In this document: piece after piece, positions 1 through 12,679 of the stretch | Layout of the letters: each line of letters begins with the position of its first letter | Numbering within the stretch: the stretch's first letter is position 1 | NCBI GenBank assembly: GCA_022925895.1 | Contig: JAKSYS010000162.1 | Location: forward strand, 36,567 to 100,566 | Length of the DNA stretch: 64,000 bases | From: Fragilaria crotonensis | Lineage: Eukaryota > Bacillariophyta > Fragilariophyceae > Fragilariales > Fragilariaceae | Direction: 5' to 3' | Position numbers and translations under genes: made by a program | Notes under the pieces: model-generated | Told to the model about the DNA's origin: nothing | The model's database searches: none | Seen by the model: only the letters and a program-made list of their open reading frames with translations

Positions 1-3000
1 TGCTGTCTTCAATGGCTTCGGTGAGGAGCCAATCGAAGATGATGTCATCCATTGTAAACAAGTAACCTCTCCCTTGTTGGCCGTCGTATCCGAGACGGTC
101 GGGAGCTTTGCGAGTGCGAGTTGAACGACGAGGTGAGTGCCTTTGCTGTTCGTTGGGTGCCTGCCTTGTGACGGCTTCAATCTCATCGTGCGTTTCGATT
201 GAGGCAGGGGATGGAATGTCATGAGATGCAGGACGAAGTGGAGACTGGAACAGTTGCGTCGGTGACGGAGGCTGAAGATCCTGAATCAAGTGAGGCGGAG
301 GCGCCACCGTTGGAGTTGATGGAGGAGGACTCTCCCTTGGAGTCAACAATGGTGTCGAGGGAACCGGAGGTTGCGTCGTCGTCTCGTTGACTGGAAGCTG
401 TCGTTGCGTTGCGTCAACAAGAGTTCTTGTCGGAGGAGGTTCGACGGGTAGCGCTGACGGTGGAGTTGCTGCGTCGATGGCGGTCGCGATGCGTTGCTGT
501 TGTGAGTACGTCTTGCTCTCTCTCGAAATTTTCGGTCTCAACAATCAACCGCTCTTGGTCCTCGTCATCCAGAATGTACTGGTAGGTCGAGTCACGGAAC
601 ATACGTTTCCAGCTGTCTGCGTTGAAGTTCGGAAGGTCGTCGACGGAGGCTGGAACAGTCGCAAACCAATCGTCGAAGACGACGTGGAATTGCGGCGTTA
701 TATAACCAGTTTGGGGTTGAGGACAATTGGGACTGTGATGGCGTGCTTCGGTGAGAAGCCCATGTTGATCGTTCGAGTTGATCGCGGAGTCCAACGAGGC
801 AACTTCTTGCCATCAGAGATCATCTTGTCGAGCACATAGACGGGGCATCCCCAAACGTGGAGATTGTTGAGCTTGCGTTGTTCCCATCTCGTTTTGGTAA
901 ACAGGTCGGCAGGGCATAAGCCCGTTCTCGGATCGGGAACGTGGTTGACCAAGAACACGGCGTGATTGACAGCCAAAGGCCAAAGAGTTGCATCCGCGAT
1001 CGACGGCCAATGAATCGCTGCATGAAGCATCATCGTGCGAGCGATCGCCATGATCGTTCGGATGTTCCTTTCTGCGATGCCATTGTGGTGATGGGCACCA
1101 ACGCCTGCAAACCTCATGATCTGAGCAAACGTCGACAGGTTCTTGGTGAACTCAGCGGAGGTGAAAATCTTGGAGTTATCCGCCAGGTATTCCTGCGGCA
1201 CGACTCCGTATTGGCGACAGGTAAGTTCAAACTTCTCCTTTGCCTTGAGAGTCTCGTGCGTGTTGAGATTTACTTGAAGCTCGACATGGACGAAACCTGA
1301 GGCGTGGTCCACAAAGATGCAACCTCCCGTGTACATCTCATCAGCTTTGGTCTTGCCGGCGGAAGTGAGAAGTCGTCCTCGCGTGCTGCAAATGAAGTGG
1401 TCGACGGAAATTCGATGTCCGGGAATAACGTTGTCAGCCTTGAGGATGTTCGTTCGGTCGCGGATGATGGTTGACGGCGTCGAGCCAGGGATAGGACGTC
1501 GGTGCTGCTTGCCGTACTGGCAGGCTGCACACTTCGGAAGGTTCGTCAATTTGCAGGCTGCAGAGGGAAGTCGGCGACTTGCTTCCGTCTGGCTTAGAAC
1601 ACCAGTTCTGAGCAGGAACTGAATCTTCTTGAAACCGATGTGGCCGAGGCGATAGTGCCAGCGTAGGAGTTCTTTTTCGGCTTCGCTGAGGTTGTGATTC
1701 GTCTCGTGGACCTCAGTGATCGTTGCGACGAGTGCGTCAGCGGCCTTGAAAGGATCCTGGCCATTGAAGGCGTCGGATGTTGGCAGATTGTTCTGCGGAT
1801 TAACGAGTACCATCACTGCTCCTCGGCTTGGGTCGCCAGGAACACCACTCAAGGTAAGTCGATTGGATTCGACTTGGATCGTTTCACCTTGATACGTTTG
1901 CAGGAGACTTGTGGTTGAAAGGAGGCGAACTTTGATGCCGGGGACGTAGAAGGCCGGGACTTTGATCATGCGCAAATTGCCATTAGTGTCGTGAACTGCC
2001 CAAGTGACCTCACCTTGACCCTTGATTTGAAGTCCGCGGGCTATTCCCTTGAGTTGGGTAATAGTGCCTGGACTTCGCATCGTGCCTTGAAAGTCCTCAG
2101 GGTCGGGCGAGATGGAAATGCTCGCGCCGGAATCCCAGATGATGGGAGCACTGTTCGTTGCGCTTCCGAGAGCGTTCCGCATTCGTGCTGGCGCTTGCAA
2201 TGCCATTCGGAGTGTGGCGGTGCAAGCGAGGTTGACGTGGGAGATGATCTTGTGAGCGGCGTTGCGTTGCTGTGTCGTCCATGGTGCAGGGACGAATGCA
2301 TCAGGAGCGCCGTCGGCAGGAACGGGATGGTATTTCGGTCGGCGTGTTGGTTTCTTGCGTTGAGTGTGCGAGCGGCGGTCCAACGTTTCAATTCCTCCCT
2401 TGTTGGACACGTTCCTTGAATATGGCGAGTGACGCGTGCGCAACCGTTGCGTTTGACGTTGGAGCAGCAACGTCCGAGTCTTCAATTCATCCAAGTCTCG
2501 GAGGCGCTCTTGTATTCCCAGGGTCGGTGCGTTAGGTGTCCTCTGATGACGTCGTTTACGAAGGCGATAAGGGAGAGGAGCTACAGCCTTGCGACGTTGG
2601 ACTTCTCGTTGAGGCTTGAGTGAAGTCTTCAGGAGTTTCGCAAAGCGTCTGCGTTGCTTGCGAGTGAATGAAACGTTTGCGTTTGCGTTCGTTTCTTGTT
2701 GGCGAGCCTCGTCCGGCTTCCAAAAGGCAGCCAGGAGTGCAAACCAGAGGGCAGGGGCAAAGAGCAACGTTGGTTGCTCGCGGAGAACATGACGAAGTGA
2801 GTCGGCGACCCACATCAAGAACGACGTCCATGGGGTTGATCGTAGTGCTTGGAGTGCCAAGTTTGCAAACTTTGGTGCGACGAGGCAAAAGATCACAGAG
2901 TAAACCAATAGAATCGTTGCCTTTGAGAACAAGAACGCGTAGATTGATTCCATGCTTGTAGGTTGATCTTTCCTTACGGGATCGTTGAAGTCAAACATCC

Positions 3001-4484
3001 ACACCGATGGATCGGCGACAGAGAATGCAGAGAGATTAGCTTGAGCCGATGGCGCTGGAGCAGATGCGTTGTTGCGACGTTGTCCTGTGTGAGTAGCGGT
3101 TGTGTGCGTCGTTGTCCAACGACGGCATTTCTCACACCAATTGAACGCCTTGTCCTTCACCTTTTTGGACGTCGCAGTTCCAGGAGGTGGGGGTACCGTG
3201 CGCCAAGACTGAGTTTTGTGAGCTCCAGTTGCGTTGGTTGGAGTTCCGCTTCCAGGGACATTCTTGCGACCATTTTTATTCCTTTCCGGACACTTGTTGG
3301 ACCAATGACCTGGTTTGCCACAGTTGTGACAATTGCCCTTTTTCGGTGTGTCCTGGCGAGGCGTCTGAGATTGAATCAGATTTAGAACTTCAGCTCGCGT
3401 GATTGCAGAACCTTCTGGCAGGGCGACATTTCCAAACGTCGCTGACGGAACACGAGTGTCAGTGGCATGACTGGCTGGTGGCCATTCCTTCCTGTCGTAC
3501 TGGAGGCGATATGCGTCTTCAGCTTGTCGACAAACATCTTGGTAAGTCAATTTTTTGCTCACCATGTGTGCTTGCGCCGCTGACTTCTCCTTGTAGCCAA
3601 TGTCGAGCAGAGCTTGATCAAGCTTTTGCTTCGTGGCACGCAGCTGAAAGCGAAAGTCTTCGTTACCTGATCCGCCGGCAAGGAGGAATGTCTTCAGCAT
3701 CGTAAGTGTCAAGTTGTGGTCGTATTGACCAGCGGTCGTCAACTCACGAGCGTCCTTGCGGAAATCAGATGCGAGCAGCTCGAGATTCTCGCCAGCGTAC
3801 TGCGATGGATGGCGGGCCTTAATCGCAGCCTTCAGGTCTTCGAAACGTTCAATGGACGTCGATTGAATGGTTTTGATGAGTTGCAACCAAACAATGTGGA
3901 AAGAGTCCGAGTCTTCTGTCTTCTCTTGGATTTTGCTCATGAGAGCAGGTGAGAGCGACGAGCACGAACTTGACGGCAGCGCGATCATTACTCTTGTCGT
4001 ACTTGTCGTACAACATGAGTTGCTCGGCGCTGAGAGCCTTGGCGGTTTGGATAGTGTAACGAGAATGGCTTTTGACGACGTTCGTCATCAGCAGCTCATT
4101 CTCGGGGTCGGGAAGGTATGCGATGCTGTCCATTCCACAGTCGGTGAGATGATCCCAAACGGCGTTTTGGAAATCAATGAGGCTGCTGGTCGGGGAAAAG
4201 GGTGTTGGCAAGCCAGTGCGGCGGTAGTTGTAACCTTTCTGCGAAGCACCAGCGTGGACGGGTCGGAGTTGATTTGGGGAAGTGATCTCGTCGCTGGCGC
4301 TTGGATCAAGACCGATCCAGCCGGCGAGCGGCTTCCCTCCGGTCCAGGCGGACCAGTCGTCCTTGGAGAGCGAGACGACGTTACCCATGATGGGCTTTAC
4401 GGGTCTGTCGGAGGTGACGGGGTCACTGACAGGTGTCGGAGACGTGGTGGTGACGGGGTCACCTGCGGGAGTCGGAGACGCCAT
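1..4484 (-). pseudogene. copia Gag-Pol polyprotein (Gag, protease, integrase), frameshifted and partial
   Basis: Retroelement polyprotein starting at ATG 4484. Visible in order: Gag; a zinc knuckle CHNCGKPGHWSNKC (near 3325); hydrophobic segments (near 2950-2720); an aspartic protease site WDSGAS (near 2135); a GAG-pre-integrase His/Cys domain starting WHYRLGHIGF and ending CAACQYGKQHRRP; an integrase core with SVDHF, LADN and NGIAERN; then a connector RRSTRTRKAPDRLGYDG (near 120-70) that usually precedes copia RT. The frame breaks at least three times: in Gag near 3945, near 711 beside a CCCC-AAA run, and near 505. The order protease-integrase-RT identifies Ty1/copia. The copy as read cannot make a full polyprotein; indel errors could explain some breaks. 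Confidence 0.85.
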
Positions 4485-4877
4485 CTTAAACTAACGCGGT
4501 GCGTGTCTTGTTGGTGTGCTGGAAGCAATGAACACGGAGTGTTGACGTTGGAGAACGTGCGTCGCTGGATCGACGGTAGTGAGATAGTCTAGTCGGGGAC
4601 TAGATAGACAGTCGAACGGAGTTGACTGGGCTGCAGCGGAGAGTGACGAGTACTGTCGAGTACTTCGTTAGATCGGAGATCGGTGAGGAGCTTTGGTAAA
4701 GCTCTAGTAGTCCTTGGGAAGGAGTTGGCTTGAAGAAGCGTTAGGGTGTTAGCCTATAATTTGGGCAAAATAACCACTTGAGAGTCGCTGCCGGAGGCTG
4801 TACTCTAATCGTAGCTACTGGTATTCGGTACCGTACCGTAGGACAGTAGATTCGCGAAGGTTTTCTCTACACTAACA
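1..4877 (-). mobile_element. Ty1/copia (CoDi-like) LTR retrotransposon, 5' part only
   Basis: An LTR retrotransposon lies on the minus strand and runs off the left edge of the window; RT, RNase H and the 3' LTR are outside. Gag-Pol starts at 4484. The stretch 4485-4877 has no coding content and should hold the 5' leader and LTR. On the minus strand, 4877 downward reads TGTTAGTGTAGAG, a plausible LTR start, but without the second LTR the edges cannot be proved. No clear primer-binding site was found. The right edge is therefore a best guess. Confidence 0.75.
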
Positions 4878-7432
4878 GTAAGTGCTTGGGAGAGCCTTTC
4901 ACAAATAGTAGGTCCTAAAATTATAAACTAAAATGTAGCAAATAAAGTGAGCTTTGAAATGGCTCAAGAGATATGTCAGGTAGATCATATCAAGTTGAAT
5001 TCACCTCATTGGATGAGGTAAGACAACCACCATTTCATATCTTGTCGGTCTTGACAAGTAGCTAATTATACCGTCCACATTTAGAATCGTGCATTGTTCT
5101 GTTTCACATGTATGACCTCACAGTACGATGACGTACGCTGCGGAGCAGCACAGTACGGTCGTTAAAGTCATCAGTTTCAACTCTGCACCAATCACAAATG
5201 CCAAGTGAACACGAAGTCGGCGTGAGATATCTCTATGATAGTAGGCGAAGCTCAACAGAACGAACCACCACCACCATCCAGAGTTTTAGTTCCAAGACGA
5301 AACCGAAGTGGAACAGAACCGATACCATGGCCTCTCGTACCTTAACACATACCGGTAGTTGGAATGTGTCCATCACGTTAAACTACTCATCTTTATAATA
5401 CCACCTGCCACACCCCTCGCAAGAATGCAAAAAATCCGGAGATTTGGAGCAAAATTCAGACAGGGCTCGCATCCACCACCAATTTGCCTTCTAAGCGCCC
5501 CTACTTCTCCAGCTCCAATTTACATAGGAGTGAGAGGGGATGGCGATTGCAAACCAGTGCAACAACACACCGACTGACAGAGGACTTTGAGTTTATCAGA
5601 GCCGGAGTTCAGCAGATGAGCATCGATTTTTGCTAATACATCATTGAATGATGCATGAGTAGACTTGATCAATCTGGGCACGATTGCAAATACTGTGCAA
5701 ATGAGGCCGCAATTAGCATGAAGGTCAACATACTTGAAAAGCATATGACTGTTGGTCCTGCATGAATAAATAAAAATGTCTTGACAATGGTCCCACAGGG
5801 ATTGCTGCTTATGTTGTTCAAAACGGACTTTTTGAACCAACAACAAGACTGGATTTCTGGTCCAGGATTAGACCAAGATTGGTTTGCTTTGTTCCTCAAG
5901 TGTGATGCCAAATGACTGGGATCAAGAAACACAGTATGAATCATTCCTATGACCAGGGATCAGGACCAGACTGATATAAGTTGCATGATGACACTCTTAG
6001 TCTGATAACCATTGACCCTGACATAAGAAAAATGGTCACAGCCTTCCCAGAAAGCAAGATTTGTGGATTGGGAGAACAAACCCATGTGGACGTATGGACC
6101 TAGTAGTATGTGGGAACATAGTACAAACAGGTAAAAATGTTCCAATAAAGGCATTGAGCTCAATTTGTTGCACAGATTGCTGAAATTCAAACCTGTGAAC
6201 TAGTGTGCAACAATCTCACTTTTACCATGGCAGACCTCATATCTCTACAGTTATCTTGAAGTGCTTAGTGGGGTTGATGCCCCAATGCATGGGCTGCTTG
6301 CCTACTGTCTAACTCACTATCTATTTTTTCCCAGAAATGCGACATTTGGCTTCTTATATCCACCACCTCGTCATGGTGGTATAAGTATCTTAACTTATGG
6401 AGGGGCAAGAGCAATGACTGGTTGTTTGTTACTTCAATGCCATGATTCATTCAGCAGTAAGCGTATGCTCTACAGACAACTGCAACTCACATTGCACTTG
6501 ATGAAGATCAAGGGGATTTGGGGAGATATTCTGGGAGTATCTATTCTGTTAGTAGGAGGAGTGGACGATGATTTATGCCAAAAACGTTGTGACATTCTGA
6601 GGCACCAGAAAGACGTTGGTGTTTTTGCATGGCGCAGGATGATTATTGTTACTGGTCTTGTCCCAACCCCAGGAACCAATCCCTGACAAACGTATGCTGG
6701 GGTGTCCCACCAGCTTGCTCTATGTGCTGATGATGCTTGGTTGTTGGATTTGGATGACCAGGAATGGGACAAGAAGGGACCAGATGCTGCTATGCCAGCC
6801 ACGCCGTGATCCATAAATGATTTTAATTACCAAAAGAACGGAATGGAATCCAACACGACTTATCCAGACCTCAGATCAACACTATTGCCGCAACATCAAT
6901 GTTAACCAAACTCCTACACAGCCGACCCTCCGTTCGACGACGATGGCTTCGACGAGTTAAAACAGCGCGAGCAGCCTACCTGAAAGATGGAAAAAATCAA
7001 CGACAGGTAACCCAGTACACCATGGTAGCTATCCCGCCGACACGCAATGTCTCCACAAGACTGGCAAACCTCCCACCGGAAAACACTCCAAATATAACAC
7101 GAAACTCAAACACTACCCAGCAACGCACGACAGCCTTCTTTCCAGGACGACCCCCCAACTACCATAACAACATCCAAAACCCTTCGCCCTCTCAATGATA
7201 GAGAGATGCCTAGGTTGGGTACCGTGTGCGTCCTTGGCAAAAGTTCCTACTAGAGGTAAACCTATATAATTCATTTTACATTTTTTTCTTACACAAATTT
7301 ACATATGAACTTTTAAGAGCCAGCGTCACTACATTAGATTATGTTTGGCAACTCAATGCCAGAGGTACTCTTCAAAACGCTTAAAGATGTTTTGAATTCA
7401 CTCATGAATTGAAAGATTCATGCCATGATTAT
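4878..7432. other. no supported gene; AT-rich, probably old repeat DNA
   Basis: Open frames here are short (under 145 codons), occur on both strands and show no family motif. Composition resembles the other gene-free blocks of the window (14.5-17.2 kb and 46.4-54.4 kb). I see no terminal repeats. Confidence 0.4.
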
Positions 7433-7467
7433 GCCAATTGCAATCCCCACTGGGGATTGCAATTGGC
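7433..7467. repeat. perfect 16-bp hairpin with 3-nt loop
   Basis: GCCAATTGCAATCCCC (7433-7448), loop ACT, then its exact reverse complement (7452-7467). No coding frame surrounds it. It could be the fold-back end of a decayed element. Confidence 0.85.
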
Positions 7468-9147
7468 TTTTACGCTAACGCAACACAGTGGGAACATATG
7501 CATCTGGTGATTTATATCATGGTGGTGGGTTTCTTGTCAATGTTTCCATAGTCTCCAATAATGCAATAACCTGCTGTGGTAATACATTCTTGTTTTCCTG
7601 GTGTTTCTTAAAAGTATTTAAGACATGTCAATCGCTTGGTGACTTTAAGTGGACCAATCATCCAGACCAAAGAATCATCCAACACAGAAAAACAAGATTT
7701 ATAGTTCAAACCAGATTTTTGAATTTATGATAGCAGTAGGTTTGGTTTTCTGTTGATTTGGTGGTTGTTGTGGTGACTTAGTGGACCTGTTTTATGAACA
7801 CAATCCTCAGTTGCCACTAAAAGAATAACAGCATTTCATCATAGTTTGTCTAATTGACATACTTCTGCATCATTTTCAGTTGGCTACTCGTATGTGGAAA
7901 ACAGTAATGTAATGATGGTAGAACAGGCATTCAAAAGAATGCAGAAACCTATGCAAAAAATGCACATACAACATTGCCATTTATTCCCTCATGCTTTAAT
8001 TGCAAAATACTTGTGCCATATTTGGGTTGTCTTTTCCGAAATACAATATGCTTTTGTCAAATGGGCTTGCTTGAATAAAGTGCATGGTCATAAATACAAG
8101 GTGAAAGTGGCCTTTGTAGGATCAATGCATGCTTTTTGAGTGTATGTGGATTGCTTGTGTACCTGTATAAGAGCAGCAGTACATATGTAAGTCAGCCAAC
8201 TCATCGACATGTTTATGTTGCAAGATGAGGTACAGAAACCATCTTGAAGTCCCTATGCATATTGTCTAGGAGAGTAAAGGTGAATTAAGGAGGAAATGTA
8301 CTAAGATGATGATAAAAGCAGATTTTTTCTAATCTGGCTAAGCCTCATTATATTTTCTCATGAATGAATAGGAAATAACTCATAAAGCATTTGTTCAGAT
8401 GATTTGTGAAGCAGCTTCTCCCTAAAGAAGTGTTTAAAAAGGCAAGCGAGGCTCCATGAGAGGTGAGCCAGGACGATACGGCCAGCTCGGTATACAAATA
8501 TGCGTTGTATGATATATAAAATCAGTATTCGAAGAAGTAACGGCATAGTGGTGTACTGTAGTACAAGTACCTGTTACTCCGCAAACCCGTATGATACGCG
8601 AACGGAGGTAAGTTATGAATTCCGGACGTGCGTAGGAAAAAGCTCGTCATCGTACTTATCGTAGGGTAGCACGAGATGTGACATTTTAGGAAACTGTAAA
8701 TACGCGTAGGTCTCATCAATCGATTGAAGGCTCTAACGAATGCTAGGTGGTACAATCGTAAAAGGCTGGACTTGATTCATCCTACTTGGCATACTCGAGT
8801 ACCGCATGAAAATGTCGAAGAACAATGAAGTTTCCATTTCGCCCCCCACAGAAACATGCTGTAATTTGGACGTCCCCCGACAAAGGGCGTTTAAACTTTA
8901 AAATCTAGATGAACGAAGATAAGTTTCTCCCTTTGAACATGACCTTCCGCCTTCCTCCAATTCCGGCCCAACAGGCTAGTGACATGAGTGATAAGCATAC
9001 CTTGTACCAGTACAATACTGATAGTAAGAAACATCTATGATGGTCGATAGTAGATGGTCGATAGTCAATACCATTACACTCGACGGTACTCGGAGTATAA
9101 AACTCGCATAGACCAAACTGGATGTTGAAGTTCAAGGTCGTACATGA
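7468..9147. other. no supported gene
   Basis: Only short unrelated frames on either strand; no motif, tRNA or terminal repeat recognised. The part after about 8.5 kb becomes rich in GTAC-containing short repeats like those around other genes in this window. Confidence 0.4.
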
Positions 9148-10075
9148 TACAAGCATAAACATAGTACCTGGACTAGTAAAATTATTCGTTGTGTCGGGAC
9201 ACTTCATACACAACTTCTAACGGCACCAAATTGTAGATCTCATAAAAGGCTTTCTTTTCAGCTACTCAAAGCCGTGATACAATATGTATTGATGGAGTTA
9301 TGAGTGGTCTAATTTTATTTTTCGAGATTTTTTTAAACATAGTACCTGGACTTTCAGTCACTAGTGTGGCAAATTAAGTCCCTCTTGACAATGTCAAGTT
9401 GGAACAAGTTTTTTTTCACGTTACAAATATATCACAAGGGCCTATTCTACAATTCTGCCATCTTGAAATTTATGTATTCAGCAATAAATACACTCGGATT
9501 GGCATTGAGATGGACAGCAGTAAAATTTCGAAGTTCGTAATGAAACTCTTGCTTTGTATGCGATTAAATTAGTAGCATGCAATTTTTTGTATGAAACATA
9601 TGGAAAGTGCCGTAGGATTAAAAAAATTGCGACGTTGACGCACTTCAATGTTCAAAATTGACTTTGACCATGTTGATTTTGCAGTGGCCGTCAGAAATGC
9701 AAAAGTAAGATATGTGACTGCAAATTTGACCGGACATTAGAATACCGGCATACTAACAAGTAATAACAGTGTCAAAGAAGCACTACTGTCGTTCTTTGCA
9801 TCTGTTGACATGATACAAAAATGTGCAATTAAATTACGAAGCAAAACTTTACATTCGCCAAAAAAATCCAAAATTTTAACTCTCCGCATCTTTTGAACTG
9901 TCCCACCTCACCACAAACAAGCTACAGTAACCCCATATGTTTGAGGGCATAGGACAATTCTCTAGTTACTGAAATGCACAATCTTCGTGCATGAATGTGA
10001 TGAAATGAGTGGTTTTAAAATCCGTCCAGCTACTCTCGTAATTTTGGTCGTCCAGATACTATGTTTATGCTTGTA
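9148..10075. mobile_element. MITE-like element bounded by ~37-bp imperfect inverted repeats
   Basis: The 26 bases at 9148-9173 match the reverse complement of 10050-10075 with one mismatch (core CATAAACATAGTA), and similarity continues inward through AAAATTA (9178-9184 and 10039-10045). A third copy of AAACATAGTACCTGGAC lies inside at 9335-9351. No target-site duplication or coding frame was found, so family and exact edges are unknown. A non-autonomous DNA transposon is the likeliest reading. Confidence 0.45.
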
Positions 10076-10722
10076 CCATTGTTCAACGGATTTAAGTCCC
10101 ATCCCAACGGTCTCCTGAATCATTATTGGACTGGCATACGGAGTACCTGGTACGAGGTATCGACCCTCATAGTAGCACCAACAGTCGAAATACTCCGAAT
10201 TCTGTAGTCGGCCAGTAGGCAAGGACTTAAGTAAATCAGAGTATGCATACAAGTTATGTAATAACTTTCAATGCAGGCACTTCGAAGTTCCGGCAAAGGA
10301 CGGTTTCAAAATGGAGCGAACATAACCAAATCTCTCATTGCCAGTCCGTCCTGCGGAACCGGACATCTGGCATCTGGAGTGGGAGCATTGCGGGTCCCGA
10401 TCTCCGGTCACACAGAATCCATTTCCAGACGTAATAAAAATGGAAGGGAATGTCACAGAACAAGCGAAGACGTTTCAATCCTAGCAAAAAATGGTGGGGT
10501 CATCACACATCGTCAACGCAACGCTGTCGAACGAGTGTTACCTCATCATCAGGACGTCGGAAAATACCCAGTCAGAACGACAGGTCGAAAAATTGCTTCC
10601 ACGCAGTATAAATTCACACACGGATACGGGGGCAAGCACGCTGTCGTAATCATCGGAGAATTGTGTAATTCGACTGAAGTTCCGAGCAGAGTTGCTTCCC
10701 ATACAATTCATCAACCTGCAGA
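10076..10722. other. upstream region of the 10723 gene
   Basis: Presumed promoter and 5' UTR of the gene beginning at 10723. A 151-codon frame (10271-10726) overlaps the next start codon but has no recognisable motif and is out of frame with the gene. No core promoter element can be assigned with confidence. Confidence 0.3.
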
Positions 10723-12056
10723 ATGAACTCGAGTGACACACCGACTCTCGCCGGGAAGCGCAAACGTGAAGGCGACGACTCCCCTATGGCAATCGAAACC
10801 ATTCGCATCGAAACGCCTGACAGCTATCGTGGTGAAAATGCCAATAAAACCCTCAAACCAGGGACCTCCAGGGCTATTCTTCCGACCAAGACGATGGATG
10901 ATGGATTGATCAAGAACGACGACAGCTTGAGATCTGACCTGTTGGGAGGCACCGCGCTTCAAAGTGGGTTGTCCATGTCTCATCCCTTTATTTCCCGTAA
11001 CAATCCCTCGCTTGACACTTTCGGAGTTGTACAACCATCTGGACGGCAATTTGCAAGCGAAAGTACTTCTGCATTGCTTGAAGGCACAGGCGAGTTTAAT
11101 GGTAAGTTTCGAAACTTTGAATCAATTTTCCCGGAAGATCTCGTTGTACCTCATGCCGGCAATTGAACTGATCTCGTGCCGCGATTGTTGACGCGCGTAA
11201 AACAGCTGCTGGTGCCGCTATGGCCCGAAGAACACAAGCGCTGGTCGCCCAACAACAATTCCATGCTGCTCGCGCCGCAGCACAAATACGGCAACAAGCG
11301 ATCCTCCTTCAGAATCCACCAAGTGCTTCTCTAGTACCCCGCGCGCATGAACCTCTTCTGGGCGCAGGTGAAGGGGCGACTCATTCGCATATCCTCGCAC
11401 GGCTCACTGCTGCTAATTCCGCACTCTTGTTTCCACATCATGGGGTTGCAATGCTACCCGCAACAAGCGTCCCTTCTTTGCAAGTGTCTCGCCAACTGGT
11501 GGTGGACCGCTCGAACCTTCTTGGAACTCGATGGGCTTTGGGATCTCAATGGGGTGCTGGTGGAGTTCCATCACCTCCGCTCTCAGTTCCAAACGTTGAG
11601 ACGAAAGAGCATCCGGCGATCGATCTATACATGAGATGTGACGATGATCTCCTTTCAGATCATCAAATTCTCCTTCGCAAGCAGATTGAATACTTCGAAG
11701 CTGGCCCTCAGGAAGTCCAGTCCATCACTCATGGTAGGAGGCGTGAGATCCAGATTGGTCAAGTCGGTATTCGGTGCAAGCATTGTGCCGCAGTACCACC
11801 TCGTAATCGCTCCAAAGGTTCGGTGTACTACCCTGCCTCATTGCGAGCCTTGTACCAAGCTGCCCAAAACATGGCTGCTAGTCATTTCACCAGCTCCTGT
11901 GAAATGATTGGGGAAGACTTGAAGGCGCAATTTCAGGCGCTTCAAGGTGCCAAGGCATCCGCAGGTCACGGGGGAAAGAAATACTGGTCAGACTGCGCCA
12001 AAGCTGTTGGCATCGTTGAGACCGAGACGTGTCTTGTCTTCAAAAAAAGATTTTAG
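10723..12056 (+). CDS. putative zinc-binding protein of a diatom-type family, two exons
   Basis: Two exons, 10723-11101 and 11206-12056, are joined by a 104-bp GT-AG intron (11102-11205, gtaagt...acag). The joined frame is 409 codons. The N-terminal half is Ser/Thr/Gln/Ala-rich and probably disordered; a basic GKRKRE near the start could be a nuclear signal. The conserved part follows: an acidic start (CDDDLLSDHQ), GRRREIQIGQVGIRCKHCA, YYPASLRALYQAAQNMAASHF and KYWSDCAKAVGI. One CxxC plus a later HxxxxC (HFTSSC) could bind a single zinc. I recognise this arrangement as recurring in diatom proteins of unknown function; that is from memory, not a search. The role is unknown, with nucleic-acid binding a guess. 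The gene is convergent with the nucleotidase at 12680. Confidence 0.75.
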
Positions 12057-12679
12057 TTCTTTTGTGATAGATTTGCTTAAAGTGCCCTTATTCGTTGCTC
12101 TATTTGGAACGCATACTAACAACGATCCCCACGTCTTGCGATGGACATTGCCTAGTTGCCATTCAGTCCTATCAAGTTCATCCATGATGAGTTTAGAATA
12201 CATCATAGTGCGATATATGTTGTCACATCGTCGCATCTTATTCCATCGTTCCACTGTTATTCAAGCATACTATCCGCTTGTGGTTATAGTTCGTGGTTTG
12301 GATGACGATAAAGGCACGCCAGAACAAGGATTGAGGAGTTTTCTGTATCCCACTAAAGGTACTTACAACTTGCGCAACTGATGACCATCCAACTCTCAAT
12401 GAGTAGGTTGTAGCCACATTGAGCTGCCGTAAGCTGGGTCCGTACAATCACGTTAGTTGTATGCACCGCACAAGGATGCCTTGGAAAGCTTTCGCCGAAA
12501 GAATCAATTGAATAGTAACGATCAATTCACAACGAATGCGGAGAGGCGGTGAAAACATGAACTACATACTCTCCCTATGACGTAACAAGACCTTCAAACT
12601 TCGTCCTACTCGGGAGGGCTTTTATCCCTACTCCGCAGAGAGGAAATGCACATCAAAGATGGAAAAGCCGACATCTGAC
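12057..12679. other. intergenic, convergent gene tails
   Basis: Lies between the stop codons of two converging genes, so it should contain both 3' UTRs. No repeat, RNA gene or additional coding frame stands out. Confidence 0.4.

Noticed and set aside
4485-4877. Defining the exact 5' LTR of the left copia element
   Set aside because: The partner LTR is outside the window and no primer-binding site is clear; only an approximate edge is given.
10271-10726. 151-codon frame upstream of the zinc-binding gene
   Set aside because: No motif, out of frame with the gene, and composition like non-coding DNA; left as upstream region.
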